64,000 nt of DNA from Paenibacillus sp. USDA918EY (GTDB taxonomy: Bacteria; Bacillota; Bacilli; Paenibacillales; Paenibacillaceae), in the NCBI RefSeq assembly GCF_009870825.1, contig NZ_WTWY01000005.1, positions 1 through 64,000 on the forward strand, in the 5' to 3' direction. The notes under the pieces were generated by a model. That model did no database searches and was not told where the DNA came from. It saw nothing but the letters and a program-made list of their open reading frames with translations. The position numbers were made by a program, and so were the translations under genes. The number at the start of each line of letters is the position of its first letter. The stretch's first letter is position 1. Of this stretch, positions 26,861 through 36,365 are shown piece by piece.

Positions 26861-28897
26861 ATGAAAATGATTCGTTTGCTAATCTGCATTGTGCTGTTGG
26901 TGCTCGTTTTGTCGGGCTGCAAAAAGGAGGAGGTCCAACCGGAAGAGGTCTTCGAAAGTTACATCAGTTATTGGCAGCAGGGTCGTTATGATCAAATGTA
27001 CGAATTGATATCGGAATCCGCCCAACATACGATGACGCCGAAAGAGTTCGCCGCGCGGTATAACTCCATTTACGAGGGGATCAAAATGAACGACCTTAGC
27101 GTAGCTCCCGATCTTCAAGATGATCAACCGAAAAAAGGAGCTTCCGACATCCATACATTTCATTATCGGCTTAGGATGGACACCGCCGCAGGACCGATTG
27201 CCGTCGACGGCGCCATGCAAATCGCTAGAAACCAAGATAACAATCATGAATGGAAGGTCGATTGGAAGCCTTCCTTACTGTTCCCTTCGATGAAACAAGG
27301 GGATAAGGTGAACGTACGTTCGTTGAAAGCGGAAAGAGGGGCCATCTATGACCGGTTTGGCCGGGAACTTGCCATGAACGGAAGCATTGAAGTTTTGGGC
27401 ATCGTACCGGGCAAGCTCGGGGAAGACAGGGAGGCAACGATCGCCGAACTCTCGAAGAGGCTTGCGGTTCCGGAATCCTTTATTGAAGAAAAACTCGCGG
27501 CTCCGTGGGTCAAGGCCGATCTTTTCGTGCCCATCGTCAATGTGACGGGGGATCGGCTTCATCTTGATTTCAGCGACATGCCAGGGGTGGCCAAAAGAAA
27601 CAAAAGCGCAAGAATCTACCCTTATGGAGAGGCGGCTGCCCATTTGACCGGATATGTTCGGCAGGTCACCGCTCAAGATATCGAGAGGCATCCGGAACAA
27701 CGGCTGGATTCAACCGACGTGATCGGGAAAGCCGGCATGGAACAAATTTACGACAAGCGCCTAAGAGGGCGGGATGGCTCCCAAATCACGATCGTTCAAG
27801 CGGACGGGGTGGTAAAAGAGACGCTTGCGAAAGTCGATCCGGTAGATGGAGAGGACATCCACGTGACGATCGATGCGCAGCTGCAGCGCTCCATGTATCA
27901 GTCGTTTGACGGAGACGCGGGGACAGGGGCTGCCATAAAGCCTCGGACAGGCGAAATTTTGGCCTTGGTCAGCAGCCCGGCCTATGATCCGAACCTGTTT
28001 ATTCAAGGGTTGTCCGAGGAACAATGGAATTCGTGGATCGAAGATCCGCAAAAGCCGCTGTTAAACCGGTTTACGAAGCTATACTCGCCCGGTTCCGTTT
28101 TTAAGCCGATCACCGCTTCCATTGGTTTGCAGCTTGGCATAAGCTCTGTCGATAAGGCCAAAACGATCAAGGGATTACGGTGGGCGAAAGATGAAAGCTG
28201 GGGCAACTATTACGTGAAAAGGGTGCGGGATGTTTCCGTGGAAAGCCTTACGGACGCAATCGTAAACTCCGACAACATTTATTTGGCTCAGGAGGCTCTC
28301 GAGATCGGAGCGGAACATTTTAGCCGGGAAGCAGAAAAATTCGGATTCGGAAAGATTCTGCCGATTTCATATCCTTTTCCAAAAGCCAGTTTGTCGAATA
28401 AAGGGATAACGAATGAAATCCTGCTAGCCGATTCTTCCTACGGACAAGGTGAAGTTATCATGAGTTCGCTGCACCTGGCTTTGTCTTATACCCCGTTTAT
28501 AAATGAGGGGAAGCTGATCTCTCCCGTATTTGAGCTTACGGACGGCAAGGAGCCGCAGGAGGATACAGGACGAGAACCGGTGCTCACGCCGGAAACGGCC
28601 GCGGCGGTAAACGGCATGCTGCTGGAAGTGGTCGACAACCCGAAGGGTACAGGGCATGGAGCTTATATCAAAGGCTACAAGATTGCGGGAAAGACCGGCA
28701 CCGCCGAATTAAAAAGGACAAAAGAGGAGAAAGGCCGGGAAAACGGTTGGTTCGTTGCTTATGATGCGGCGGGAGCCGAATTGATGATGGCGATGATGAT
28801 CGAGGATGTCCAAAATCGCGGCGGAAGCGCTCATGTCGTACGCAAAACGGCGCCTGTCCTAAGAGAGTATATGAAGAGCCTTTCCCGAAAAGATTGA
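26861..28897 (+). CDS. pbpC: Class B penicillin-binding protein, MecA/PBP3 type lipoprotein
   Basis: 678 residues from ATG 26861 (AAGGAG 7 bases ahead). Peptidoglycan DD-transpeptidase at the outer membrane face: lipobox LSGCK, then an NTF2-like MecA N-terminal domain (EVFESYISYWQQGRYDQMYELI), dimerisation domain (RGAIYDRFGRELAMNG), and transpeptidase domain with S412-V-F-K415, S470-D-N and K611-T-G. Length and domain order match B. subtilis PbpC and staphylococcal MecA (about 668). Members of this branch often have low beta-lactam affinity; whether this one does cannot be read from sequence. Ends at a terminator. Confidence 0.88.
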   Translation: MKMIRLLICIVLLVLVLSGCKKEEVQPEEVFESYISYWQQGRYDQMYELISESAQHTMTPKEFAARYNSIYEGIKMNDLSVAPDLQDDQPKKGASDIHTFHYRLRMDTAAGPIAVDGAMQIARNQDNNHEWKVDWKPSLLFPSMKQGDKVNVRSLKAERGAIYDRFGRELAMNGSIEVLGIVPGKLGEDREATIAELSKRLAVPESFIEEKLAAPWVKADLFVPIVNVTGDRLHLDFSDMPGVAKRNKSARIYPYGEAAAHLTGYVRQVTAQDIERHPEQRLDSTDVIGKAGMEQIYDKRLRGRDGSQITIVQADGVVKETLAKVDPVDGEDIHVTIDAQLQRSMYQSFDGDAGTGAAIKPRTGEILALVSSPAYDPNLFIQGLSEEQWNSWIEDPQKPLLNRFTKLYSPGSVFKPITASIGLQLGISSVDKAKTIKGLRWAKDESWGNYYVKRVRDVSVESLTDAIVNSDNIYLAQEALEIGAEHFSREAEKFGFGKILPISYPFPKASLSNKGITNEILLADSSYGQGEVIMSSLHLALSYTPFINEGKLISPVFELTDGKEPQEDTGREPVLTPETAAAVNGMLLEVVDNPKGTGHGAYIKGYKIAGKTGTAELKRTKEEKGRENGWFVAYDAAGAELMMAMMIEDVQNRGGSAHVVRKTAPVLREYMKSLSRKD

Positions 28898-28910
28898 AAA
28901 AGTCGAATAG

Positions 28911-28936
28911 ACCCTGCAGCGTTTGCAGGGTTTTTA
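28911..28936 (+). terminator. Terminator of the PBP gene
   Basis: ACCCTGCA (28911-28918) pairs with TGCAGGGT (28924-28931), followed by a T run. Confidence 0.8.
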
Positions 28937-28949
28937 AAGTTGCAATGGT

Positions 28950-29075
28950 TTACCATACAAAAGATCTTGTAATGATAACCAGCAGTATGAATAAAACCAA
29001 AATAACTCCGATATTTCCTCCCCATAATCCTCCATAACCGTAGCCTGCGCCAACTCCCCCTACGACTTCACTCAT
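28950..29075 (-). CDS. YjcZ-family small sporulation protein
   Basis: A 41-residue gene behind an excellent ribosome site, AAGGAGGTAGCAGGAA. The protein is MSEVVGG..., a Gly/Tyr-rich head (VGAGYGYGGLWGGN) followed by one hydrophobic segment (IGVILVLFILLVIIT), the hallmark of YjcZ/YhaL-type small spore-associated membrane proteins of Bacillota. Length is normal for the family. The gene is convergent with the PBP gene and shares its terminator region. Confidence 0.8.
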   Translation of the reverse strand: MSEVVGGVGAGYGYGGLWGGNIGVILVLFILLVIITRSFVW

Positions 29076-29333
29076 TTCCTGCTACCTCCTTGAAATAAAA
29101 TACAATGTATCATATGGATTTCTTCGAATGGAGTAAGGGCAAAACGGTAAATAATTACAATTCGCATTTCAGCACACGGATTAACATCAAAATAATTATG
29201 TAAACTTGATTTTCGCTTATCCAACATTTTATGATCTATCATATTTTTTAGATTAAGACAAAAACTGTTTCTCTGGACCCACACAAAGGTTATAAGCTAC
29301 TATTAGATTCTGATCGTTATTTCGTGCAAACAT
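29076..29333. other. Divergent intergenic region between yjcZ-like and CDF genes
   Basis: AT-rich, no coding frame supported. It must hold the promoters of both genes; I could not pick a convincing promoter on either strand. Confidence 0.3.
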
Positions 29334-30302
29334 ATGACAAGTCAAATGATGATTAAATACGGTTTAGGGAGAAATGAAGCTTTGGTTAACGAAAATAGAC
29401 AATCGTCTATTGCGATTTGGCTCAGTTTTATAAGCAATGTTGCATTAACTGCAATCAAACTCGCAGTAGGCATGGTATTCGGCAGCCCGGTATTGGTCGC
29501 GGACGGAGTACACAATGCAGGGGATGTCGTTGCTACTGGAGCTGCGCTCAGCTCTATGCGTGTCTCTAAAATGCCTCCCGATGATGATCATCCCTATGGT
29601 CACGGGAAGGCGGAAGTAGTAGGAGCTGGAATCGTAGCGATTATTTTGGCGCTGGCAGCTATTTACATGGCCTTCCATTCCGTTGCGATCCTTTTTGAAC
29701 CGCCGCATAAAGCTACGGTTATTGCCCTCTTTGCAGCCGTGTTTTCACTGATTTTAAAACAAATTTTATATCTCTATACCATGTCGATCGGGAAGAGATT
29801 AAAAAGTAACGGCTTGATTGCAACTGCTTATGATCATCTGGCAGACGTGTATGCATCCATTGCTGCAGTTGTAGGGATCGGATTGGCCATGGTTGGCGAT
29901 CATTATCATATCGGAATTCTTTCCTACGGAGATCCCGTTGCAGGAATTATCGTAGCTATTCTTGTTTTCAAGTTGGCTTTTCACATGGGGAAATCATCGG
30001 TAGATGTATTGATGGAGAAAAATATCGATTCGGATAAAATAGATGAGCTCGTTGAGCTGATTCACCAAATACCGGAAGTAAAACGCCTTGACAGAATCCG
30101 GGGCAGGGACCACGGACATTATATCATCGTAGATGTCAGAGTCGGCGTTCCGGCAGAACTTAGCGTCCAAGAAGGGCATGACATATCCCGGAAAATTAAA
30201 CAGACCATTATGGAGCAGCATTCTGACGTGGAAGAGGTTTTGGTTCATTTAAATCCATGGTATGAAGGCGATAGAAGTGAATTTAAGGAGTCAAATGAAT
30301 AG
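29334..30302 (+). CDS. Cation diffusion facilitator (CDF) metal transporter
   Basis: 322 residues. Proton-driven efflux of a divalent metal (Zn, Mn, Fe or Co) across the membrane. Six hydrophobic segments. Metal-site motifs are VADGVHNAGDV in span 2 (H/D-x3-D) and TAYDHLADVYAS in span 5 (D-H-x2-D), followed by the cytoplasmic ferredoxin-like domain (IPEVKRLDRIRGRDHGHYIIVDVRVGV) with the His-rich loop DHGHY. HPYGHGK after span 2 is also typical. The start is uncertain: ATG 29334 has no obvious Shine-Dalgarno. Confidence 0.88.
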   Translation: MTSQMMIKYGLGRNEALVNENRQSSIAIWLSFISNVALTAIKLAVGMVFGSPVLVADGVHNAGDVVATGAALSSMRVSKMPPDDDHPYGHGKAEVVGAGIVAIILALAAIYMAFHSVAILFEPPHKATVIALFAAVFSLILKQILYLYTMSIGKRLKSNGLIATAYDHLADVYASIAAVVGIGLAMVGDHYHIGILSYGDPVAGIIVAILVFKLAFHMGKSSVDVLMEKNIDSDKIDELVELIHQIPEVKRLDRIRGRDHGHYIIVDVRVGVPAELSVQEGHDISRKIKQTIMEQHSDVEEVLVHLNPWYEGDRSEFKESNE

Positions 30303-30352
30303 ACGAAAATTCTTCTTTTTAGTAAGGGATTTTGACAATGAGGGAGAACTTC

Positions 30353-30386
30353 AAAGGGGCTGGAGGGGCCGGATAGCCCCTTTTCA
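30353..30386. terminator. Terminator between CDF and GMC genes
   Basis: AAAGGGGCT (30353-30361) pairs with AGCCCCTTT (30375-30383), followed by further T. It can serve both convergent genes. Confidence 0.8.
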
Positions 30387-30388
30387 TT

Positions 30389-32008
30389 TTACTCTTCTAC
30401 CCATTCTGTTCGTGTTCGCTGCTTTTTATTGCGGGTTGTTTTTTTACATAATTGCTTCGCGATTGTATAGCCGATAAGATAGGCAGCCGAAGAGGTGTTT
30501 CCATCCACTGTAAAAGGGATTATGGAGGCATCTGCAACGATCAAATCCTTGACCCCGTGTAAATTTTCCCTAGAATCGACGACTCCCCCTTTTGACAAAG
30601 GAGCCATTCGCAGAAACCCTTGCTGATGATGATTATGATCAAAATTTTCTTTAATGAATTCTTCGAGTTTTTCATCATCGTCAATCACATCAAACGTAGG
30701 CGAGAGGAGCTGATAAGAGGGATCCATTCGCGATAGCTCGAGAGCAATGTTTTTGATATACGTTCGATAGATCCTTTTTACGGCATCCATGTCGTCCGGA
30801 TCCGAAAGAAATCCTTCGTCTGCCAATACTATGTTAAGCGGATCTTTGCTTTGTAGGCGGATATTCCCTTTGCTCTTGGGGCGTAAGTACAGAATCGCTA
30901 TTGTCAATTGATCATCGGCTCCGATGCCAAGCAGTTGAACGGCCCGCTCTTCTGGATCTTTACCGGATGGATCCGGCAAAAAAGCTCCCCCTGTATACAG
31001 TGCGTTTGGATCTTGGGCAGGGAGGGGGCGATCATTTGAATTGACGGAAAATACAGCGAAGTTTAAAGTGTGGTTTTTTAATCGCTGCCCTACGTTCGGA
31101 TTATTAAAAACGACGGGGATACCTGCCTTTTTTAACATTTTAGCGGATCCGATCCCGGACAGCATCAAGATCTGCGGGCTGTTGATTCCTGCCGAAATGA
31201 TCACCTTTTTACGGGAATATGCACGAGAGCATTTACCATCCTTCAAAAATTCAACTCCAATGGCACGTTTGCCGGAAAAGAGAATACGAAGAGCCGTTGT
31301 CCTGAACAATACGGTTAGTTTACGATTATGAACCCCTACGCCTGAAGGCGTCATGATATCCGAAGACAAAAATGCGGTCGACGAGCTTTCCCTTCGGCCA
31401 TCGGGTTGTTGGTACAATTGCCAGCGTGTGAACGGTCCAATAGGGGTATCAGGATCATTATAGTCAAGAATTATCGGATGACCGGAAGCACGCTCGATGG
31501 CCGTTGCCAGTTTTTGAGCCATCGATGTTGGATTTTCGGGCGCTTGCCTGATATCGATTCTTCCTTTATAACCGTGCGCAGCCCGATTTGTCGTTGATCC
31601 ATTGAAATTCTCCAATTGTTTGAATCGCCGTATGGCTTTTTCAGGTGACCATAGGGGTCCAAGCAGCCGTTCCCATTTTTCGAGTACAGCTGTTGTCGGA
31701 CGCACATATTGCTCTCCATTTATAGAGGATCCGCCTCCTGAGAGACGTCCCGTAGTCCACTCGAATGTGCGGCCATCCAGGCCCTCCAGGGGAACACCTT
31801 CGCCTTGCCAAAAATAATTTGGGGAAAAGCTTTCTTCAAGTTCCGGTGCAAAAGTGGAATCCTTGATCGGTTTATCTTTATCATGATTTCCCCCCGCTTC
31901 CAAGACAAGTACGGAGGTTCGTTTGTCGTCGGTAAGCGTCTTCGCGATAACGGAACCCGCCGGACCTGTGCCCACCACAATGTAATCATAAGTTAAGTTC
32001 TTTTTCAT
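30389..32008 (-). CDS. GMC-family FAD-dependent oxidoreductase
   Basis: 539 residues, ATG behind AAAGGGAGAG. Oxidises an alcohol with FAD. N-terminal Rossmann motif YIVVGTGPAGSVIA, GMC signature 1 around GRLSGGGSSINGEQYVRP, signature 2 around ISAGINSPQILMLSGIG, C-terminal catalytic His in the FDHNHHQQGFLRMAPL stretch and VDGNTSSAAYLIGYTIAKQL. No signal peptide. It differs from the GMC subunit at 44118, which has a partner subunit; this one stands alone, so its electron acceptor (oxygen or dye-like) and substrate are open. Confidence 0.85.
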   Translation of the reverse strand: MKKNLTYDYIVVGTGPAGSVIAKTLTDDKRTSVLVLEAGGNHDKDKPIKDSTFAPELEESFSPNYFWQGEGVPLEGLDGRTFEWTTGRLSGGGSSINGEQYVRPTTAVLEKWERLLGPLWSPEKAIRRFKQLENFNGSTTNRAAHGYKGRIDIRQAPENPTSMAQKLATAIERASGHPIILDYNDPDTPIGPFTRWQLYQQPDGRRESSSTAFLSSDIMTPSGVGVHNRKLTVLFRTTALRILFSGKRAIGVEFLKDGKCSRAYSRKKVIISAGINSPQILMLSGIGSAKMLKKAGIPVVFNNPNVGQRLKNHTLNFAVFSVNSNDRPLPAQDPNALYTGGAFLPDPSGKDPEERAVQLLGIGADDQLTIAILYLRPKSKGNIRLQSKDPLNIVLADEGFLSDPDDMDAVKRIYRTYIKNIALELSRMDPSYQLLSPTFDVIDDDEKLEEFIKENFDHNHHQQGFLRMAPLSKGGVVDSRENLHGVKDLIVADASIIPFTVDGNTSSAAYLIGYTIAKQLCKKTTRNKKQRTRTEWVEE

Positions 32009-32355
32009 TCAGGCTCTCCCTTTAGTAAACTAATGCAGGATATTATGTAGATCTGAAAAAGGTGCCTATTTTTTCTGCATGAGACCAGTGCACCGAACGG
32101 TGAACTATGCGGATATTTGCTCCAACCCAAAATAGGGTTAGATCAGCTGCGCATTGTTGGATGTACATTCGCAGCCGCATCAGAGCCGGTGCTCCTATGA
32201 CTGCGATTTTTATTGACAGAAATTAACATAAGAAAGATAATAAATGTAACTAATGGAAAAGGGAGGGAGATAACAAAGCAGTTTTTTTGAGTGGAATTTG
32301 TAAGCGCAAGGATACGGTTGTACTTCATACATTACCCCTTTAAAGGAGTGTAGTC
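32009..32355 (+). promoter_or_regulatory. Promoter region of the biosynthetic cluster
   Basis: TTGACA (32213-32218), a 17-base spacer and GATAAT (32236-32241) form a good sigma-A promoter about 115 bases before the acyl carrier protein start. No gene is seen in this interval and no other equally good promoter within the next 10 kb on this strand, so it probably drives the whole one-strand cluster. Confidence 0.65.
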
Positions 32356-32631
32356 ATGTACGATAAAATTGTAGACATTTTGTGCGCTATCAAAGAAGAC
32401 CAGCCTGAACTCCGCCAATCCCTGTCCCCCGAAATGGATCTGAACAACGATATCGGCCTCGATTCTCTGCAAATGATCCAGTTTATGCTTCAGGTCGAGG
32501 ATCAGTTGAACGTGACCATCGACTATGACCAATTCGATTACGAACATCTCCGGTCCATCGACGCTTTTATTACTTTTTTGAAAAGCTGCCAGCCGCAAGG
32601 CCAGCCAATATACGAAGATGCCAAGCCATGA
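32356..32631 (+). CDS. Acyl (or aminoacyl) carrier protein
   Basis: 91 residues behind AAAGGAGTGTAGTC. The carrier motif is D36-S37-L38 in NDIGLDSLQMIQFMLQVEDQL; Ser37 would carry the 4'-phosphopantetheine. Acidic four-helix carrier protein, discrete rather than part of a PKS or NRPS. It is not next to fatty-acid genes; the next gene, overlapping by 14 bases, encodes an ATP-grasp ligase, so an aminoacyl or acyl group is probably loaded onto this carrier as BtrJ loads BtrI in butirosin synthesis. That analogy is inference. Confidence 0.88.
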   Translation: MYDKIVDILCAIKEDQPELRQSLSPEMDLNNDIGLDSLQMIQFMLQVEDQLNVTIDYDQFDYEHLRSIDAFITFLKSCQPQGQPIYEDAKP

Positions 32632-34027
32632 AGCCGGTGTGATTCCGAAAATCGTTATGGGTACCTTTGACCCCGAAACGCGTTGGAGAGATCCGGAGCT
32701 GGCCCGGTTGCCCTCGATGCCCGATAAGGACCGGGAGTCGATTGTCCTGTGTATGGACGAGCTTCTTTTCCCGTTCTGCGGGCCGGACGATGTCCTCTAC
32801 AGCCGTTGCAACATCGATCCAGCGCTGCACGAGTACCTGGACGGGCTTGGCTTTTCTTTTCGAACACGCTATCACTATGATTTGAACGACGAGAAGGAGC
32901 CCTTACCCGAACCGGATGTTTTCAAGCAGTGCATGTTCAGGCTTGCGGCCGATCATGTAAGGAAAACGCCGTCACCGGATGAAGCGGCATCCACCCACGC
33001 CACGAAGATTCTGTCCCCGTACGCCATTACGGCAGATACGCTAGCTTACCTGCAGGCCGCCGGGCCGTTTAGACCTTTGCCGGACCTTGAGACAGTTGCA
33101 CGCGTTAACTCAAAGCTGTACTCCAACCGGCTCCTATCCAGCATTGGAGAGAAGTGCTACGGCACAGAGGCGAACAGCGCAGCGGAAATAAAGACGATCG
33201 GACATGCTCTTCTGAAGCGGGGCCCATATCTGCTGAAAGATCCCTTCGGTGTCTCGGGCAAGGGCAATCTGCTCATCGACAGTGAAGCCATTCAGCGGAG
33301 GATAGTAGAGCACCTGCATAAACAGGAGGGAAGCGGACTGCGCTCTCAATTTCTGCTTGAGCCCTTGCTGATGAAAGAAACCGACTTCAGTTCCCACTGG
33401 TTCATCCGGGAGAACGGCGAGACGGAATTCATCTCCGTTCAGCGGATGGTGAATCGCCAGCAAAATTACGGCGGGTCTATTCAAGCGGATGAAGCTTTGA
33501 TCCGCCTGCTTGAGAACGCCGGCTATTTCACCGTGATAGAGAAAGCGCTCCGGCTGCTGGCGGAGGACGGCTACCACGGCTTCGCCTGCTTCGACTCCAT
33601 GGTGCTGGAAGACGGGGAAGTCGCATCCATTGTGGAGATTAACGCCCGCAAGTCCATGGGCCTCATTAACGCTTATCTTGATAAATGCTGGGAAATGTAT
33701 GGCCTTACCGGATGGCTTACGTTCTTGTCCCTCGGTCTTCCGGAAGGCGACTTCACGATTGGGAGACTGCTGCACGCATTGCACGCATCCGGTCTTCTGT
33801 TGACATCACCCGGGGAGTACGGAATCGTCCCTCTCTCATCGAATACCGTCATGGTGAACGAGATGCTGACCCGCCGCCGGATCGCTGAGGGAACGTTGCA
33901 CAAACGAGGCATGCCGAAGGGACGGTTGTATGTATCGGTGGTGGGACGTGACGATGGACACCGCGGCGAACTGCTCGAAAGATTGCGGCAGGTGCTCGCC
34001 GACTTGTCCGTTAAAGTGTACAACTAA
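32618..34027 (+). CDS. PreATP-grasp/ATP-grasp ligase
   Basis: 469 residues. The N-terminal third (KIVMGTFDPETRWRDPELARLPS...MDELLFPFCGPDDVLYSR) fits the PreATP-grasp domain of peptide/amide ligases such as PGM1 and BtrJ. The ATP-grasp domain follows, with the ATP-binding Lys in YLLKDPFGVSGKGN, a Gly-rich loop, and the metal-binding VEINARKSMG. It should activate a carboxylate as acyl phosphate and join it to an amine or to a carrier thiol. The ATG at 32618 overlaps the ACP gene by 14 bases (translational coupling); GTG 32639 is an alternative start. Its likely partner is the ACP, with an amino acid as donor. Confidence 0.8.
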   Translation: MPSHEAGVIPKIVMGTFDPETRWRDPELARLPSMPDKDRESIVLCMDELLFPFCGPDDVLYSRCNIDPALHEYLDGLGFSFRTRYHYDLNDEKEPLPEPDVFKQCMFRLAADHVRKTPSPDEAASTHATKILSPYAITADTLAYLQAAGPFRPLPDLETVARVNSKLYSNRLLSSIGEKCYGTEANSAAEIKTIGHALLKRGPYLLKDPFGVSGKGNLLIDSEAIQRRIVEHLHKQEGSGLRSQFLLEPLLMKETDFSSHWFIRENGETEFISVQRMVNRQQNYGGSIQADEALIRLLENAGYFTVIEKALRLLAEDGYHGFACFDSMVLEDGEVASIVEINARKSMGLINAYLDKCWEMYGLTGWLTFLSLGLPEGDFTIGRLLHALHASGLLLTSPGEYGIVPLSSNTVMVNEMLTRRRIAEGTLHKRGMPKGRLYVSVVGRDDGHRGELLERLRQVLADLSVKVYN

Positions 34028-34051
34028 ATCTGGAACACGGGGGGCTCTCGC

Positions 34052-35158
34052 ATGAATTCATCTCCGGTTACCTTGCTGGCGTCGGGAAATTCGTTCGGCG
34101 CATACATTCCGGCAATGCATTTGCACTCATACCTGCAAGGCAAAGGAGTCGGAACGGACGTTCACGTTCTGGAGAATTTGTATCACGAAGAAATCCGGCG
34201 CAAGATCCGGTCCACCAAAAAAGCATTCCATGCCGATTTCTCCGTTGCCCGTATGGGGCATAAGCTGGCCAAGCCCGTTGGACCTTCCCTGAACGACGAT
34301 GCGGTCGGGAGGCTTCTTGACGCTTGGATGCGGGCCGATGCGTACCGTTTCGGGGTATTTACCGGCTTCTGGCTGCCGATCCTGGAGCGCTACAAGGCTG
34401 CTGCCGGCAGGCCCCTGGACATCAAGCTGATCCGGCTGGATGCATCGGATACACCCTCTTATAAGGTACACAAGCAGTTGTATCCCGGCTATGACAACGT
34501 CTGGTTCTACCAGCCTTCGAAGCTGTCCCCGGACAGTTACATCGCTTCGGACGAAGCGGAGCCGCTGCCTTACGGGCAGCGCGTCGGACGCATTATGATC
34601 CATGGCGGCGGCTGGGGAATCGGCACTTACGCCGAGACGATCCGCGAACTTCGCGCGCTTGGCCGCAAGCTCGATGTGATCGTCTACGATCCTTCCGAGG
34701 TGGAGGAGGACGACGGGGTTACGCGTTACTTCGGAACGGACGCCTCCTGGGAGCCATGGATCCGGGACACGCAGGGGAAGCACACGTTTCCGCCGATGAT
34801 CCGTTATGTTCGTGAAGACGGCGTTCTCCGGGAGTACCCGCTCGGGGAGTACTCCGTTTACACGGACCTGCTGCGCAATTGCGCGGCGGTCATCAGCAAG
34901 CCGGGAGGAGCAACCTTAAACGAATCGCTGGCGTTCGGAATCCCTTTTATCATGCTGGAGCCGTTCGGCGATCACGAGCTTCATAATTCAACCTATTGGG
35001 AATCCTGCGGTTTCGGCATCCGGTTTGCGGAATGGAAAGCCCGGGATTTTTCGGAACATCATCTGGAGGGGATTTATAGTCGTTTGCTGGAGCAGCGATT
35101 AAAAATCAACCATTTTGGGAGGAATATGTATGCAGCCGAAAACAGCAGTTACGTTTGA
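34052..35158 (+). CDS. GT-B-fold glycosyltransferase-like protein
   Basis: 368 residues behind ACGGGGGGCTC. The C-terminal half shows the nucleotide-sugar-binding pattern of MurG/UGT-like enzymes: IMIHGGGWGIGTYAETIREL, then CAAVISKPGGATLNESLAFGIPFIMLEPFGDHE, with the PGG-T-NE donor loop. The N-terminal SGNSFGAYIPAMHLHSYLQ matches the acceptor domain's first Rossmann strand. It probably adds a sugar to the cluster's product; donor and acceptor are unknown. Its last 29 bases overlap the radical SAM gene. Confidence 0.7.
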   Translation: MNSSPVTLLASGNSFGAYIPAMHLHSYLQGKGVGTDVHVLENLYHEEIRRKIRSTKKAFHADFSVARMGHKLAKPVGPSLNDDAVGRLLDAWMRADAYRFGVFTGFWLPILERYKAAAGRPLDIKLIRLDASDTPSYKVHKQLYPGYDNVWFYQPSKLSPDSYIASDEAEPLPYGQRVGRIMIHGGGWGIGTYAETIRELRALGRKLDVIVYDPSEVEEDDGVTRYFGTDASWEPWIRDTQGKHTFPPMIRYVREDGVLREYPLGEYSVYTDLLRNCAAVISKPGGATLNESLAFGIPFIMLEPFGDHELHNSTYWESCGFGIRFAEWKARDFSEHHLEGIYSRLLEQRLKINHFGRNMYAAENSSYV

Positions 35159-36305
35159 CCAACTGACGTTCCGCAATATGAAAAGAACCCTGGTTCCGTT
35201 GGCGGAAACGGGAAGAAAGCGGCGGGAAGATCCGACTTATGCGGCCCCCGTGCCTTACGAAATCGGGATCAAGCTCAACAACGGCTGCAACCTGCGCTGC
35301 AAGCACTGCTTCGAATGGAATCCGGACGGCTTCCATCATGGCTTTGCCAAAGAAGCGAAGAAGGATGAAATCGAAATACCCGTCGTGGAGAAACTTCTGG
35401 CTGAAACAAGAGAACGCAAATCGCGTGTGTTCCTGTGGGGCGGGGAGCCGCTGTTCTACTCCAAGTTCGATGAACTGGCGGAGCTGCTGGCCAAAGAAGA
35501 TCGGTACACGACCATTTGTACGAATGCGATTCTCATTGAGCAAAAGCTGGATTCCATTCTGAAAATGTCGGAAAATCTGGTCATGCTGGTCAGCCTGGAA
35601 GGTTTCGAGAAAGAGAACGACGCGATCCGGGGCAAAGGCACGTTCAAAAAAGTGATTCATGCCATACAGCTGCTGCTGGATCTGCAAAAACAGGGCCTGT
35701 ACAAAGGCAAAGTGTCCGTCGCCCTGACGGTAAACGACCAGATGGTCGGCCAGCTTTACAGCTTTATGGAATTTTTCGAAGAGATGGGCGTAGATTCCGT
35801 CTACTTCTGCTTCCCTTGGTACATCCCTCCGAATACGGCGGAAAAAATGGACGCTTACTTCGATGCCCATTTCCCGCACCTTGCCTCCCGCTTTGCTGAC
35901 AACCACAAGAACAGCTGGCATTCCTTCACGTTTCACATTTCACCGGACCATTTCGATACGCTGATCGAAGAGCTTAAACGAGTCAACTCCCGCGTGTGGA
36001 ATATACGCATCCGCTATCAGCCCGCATTGGAGCCTGAAGAGGTGGAAGGGTTTATCCGGGGCAGCGAAAAGCCGGCCATGAACCGGACGAAATGCTTGTC
36101 GATCTCAAACCGCATAGACGTCATGCCGGACGGAAAAGTGAATCCATGCAAATTTTTTCCGGAATTCAGTGTCGGCAATTTGTACGAAGAAAGCATGGCC
36201 GATATTTTTCACGGGGACGATCTCCGCAAACAGCGCGAGGTTCTGGCCTGTGGTCTGATGCCGATTTGCTCCAAATGCGTGCTTCTTTATAACAATGGAA
36301 TTTAA
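35130..36305 (+). CDS. Radical SAM/SPASM enzyme
   Basis: 391 residues from ATG 35130, 7 bases after GGGAGG; the in-frame start at 35115 has no site. The 4Fe-4S cluster motif is C53-x3-C57-x2-C60 (NNGCNLRCKHCFEW), with a GGEP-type motif (LWGGEPLFYSKF). The C-terminus carries SPASM-like cysteines: CLSISNRIDVMPDGKVNPC..., then CGLMPICSKC, for auxiliary clusters. SPASM enzymes include peptide modifiers and BtrN-type alcohol dehydrogenases; in butirosin BtrN oxidises an aminocyclitol. Overlap with the upstream glycosyltransferase implies tight coupling. Confidence 0.85.
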   Translation: MQPKTAVTFDQLTFRNMKRTLVPLAETGRKRREDPTYAAPVPYEIGIKLNNGCNLRCKHCFEWNPDGFHHGFAKEAKKDEIEIPVVEKLLAETRERKSRVFLWGGEPLFYSKFDELAELLAKEDRYTTICTNAILIEQKLDSILKMSENLVMLVSLEGFEKENDAIRGKGTFKKVIHAIQLLLDLQKQGLYKGKVSVALTVNDQMVGQLYSFMEFFEEMGVDSVYFCFPWYIPPNTAEKMDAYFDAHFPHLASRFADNHKNSWHSFTFHISPDHFDTLIEELKRVNSRVWNIRIRYQPALEPEEVEGFIRGSEKPAMNRTKCLSISNRIDVMPDGKVNPCKFFPEFSVGNLYEESMADIFHGDDLRKQREVLACGLMPICSKCVLLYNNGI

Positions 36306-36365
36306 GCGTTTATATTTTATGCCGCCCAATCAGGCAAAACAGGCAATGGTTCAGGAGGGGCAGTA

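Noticed and set aside
35130..36305. Idea that the radical SAM/SPASM enzyme modifies a ribosomal peptide
   Set aside because: No short precursor peptide ORF with a ribosome site is present between the cluster genes, and the ACP plus ATP-grasp pair argues for a carrier-bound small-molecule route instead.
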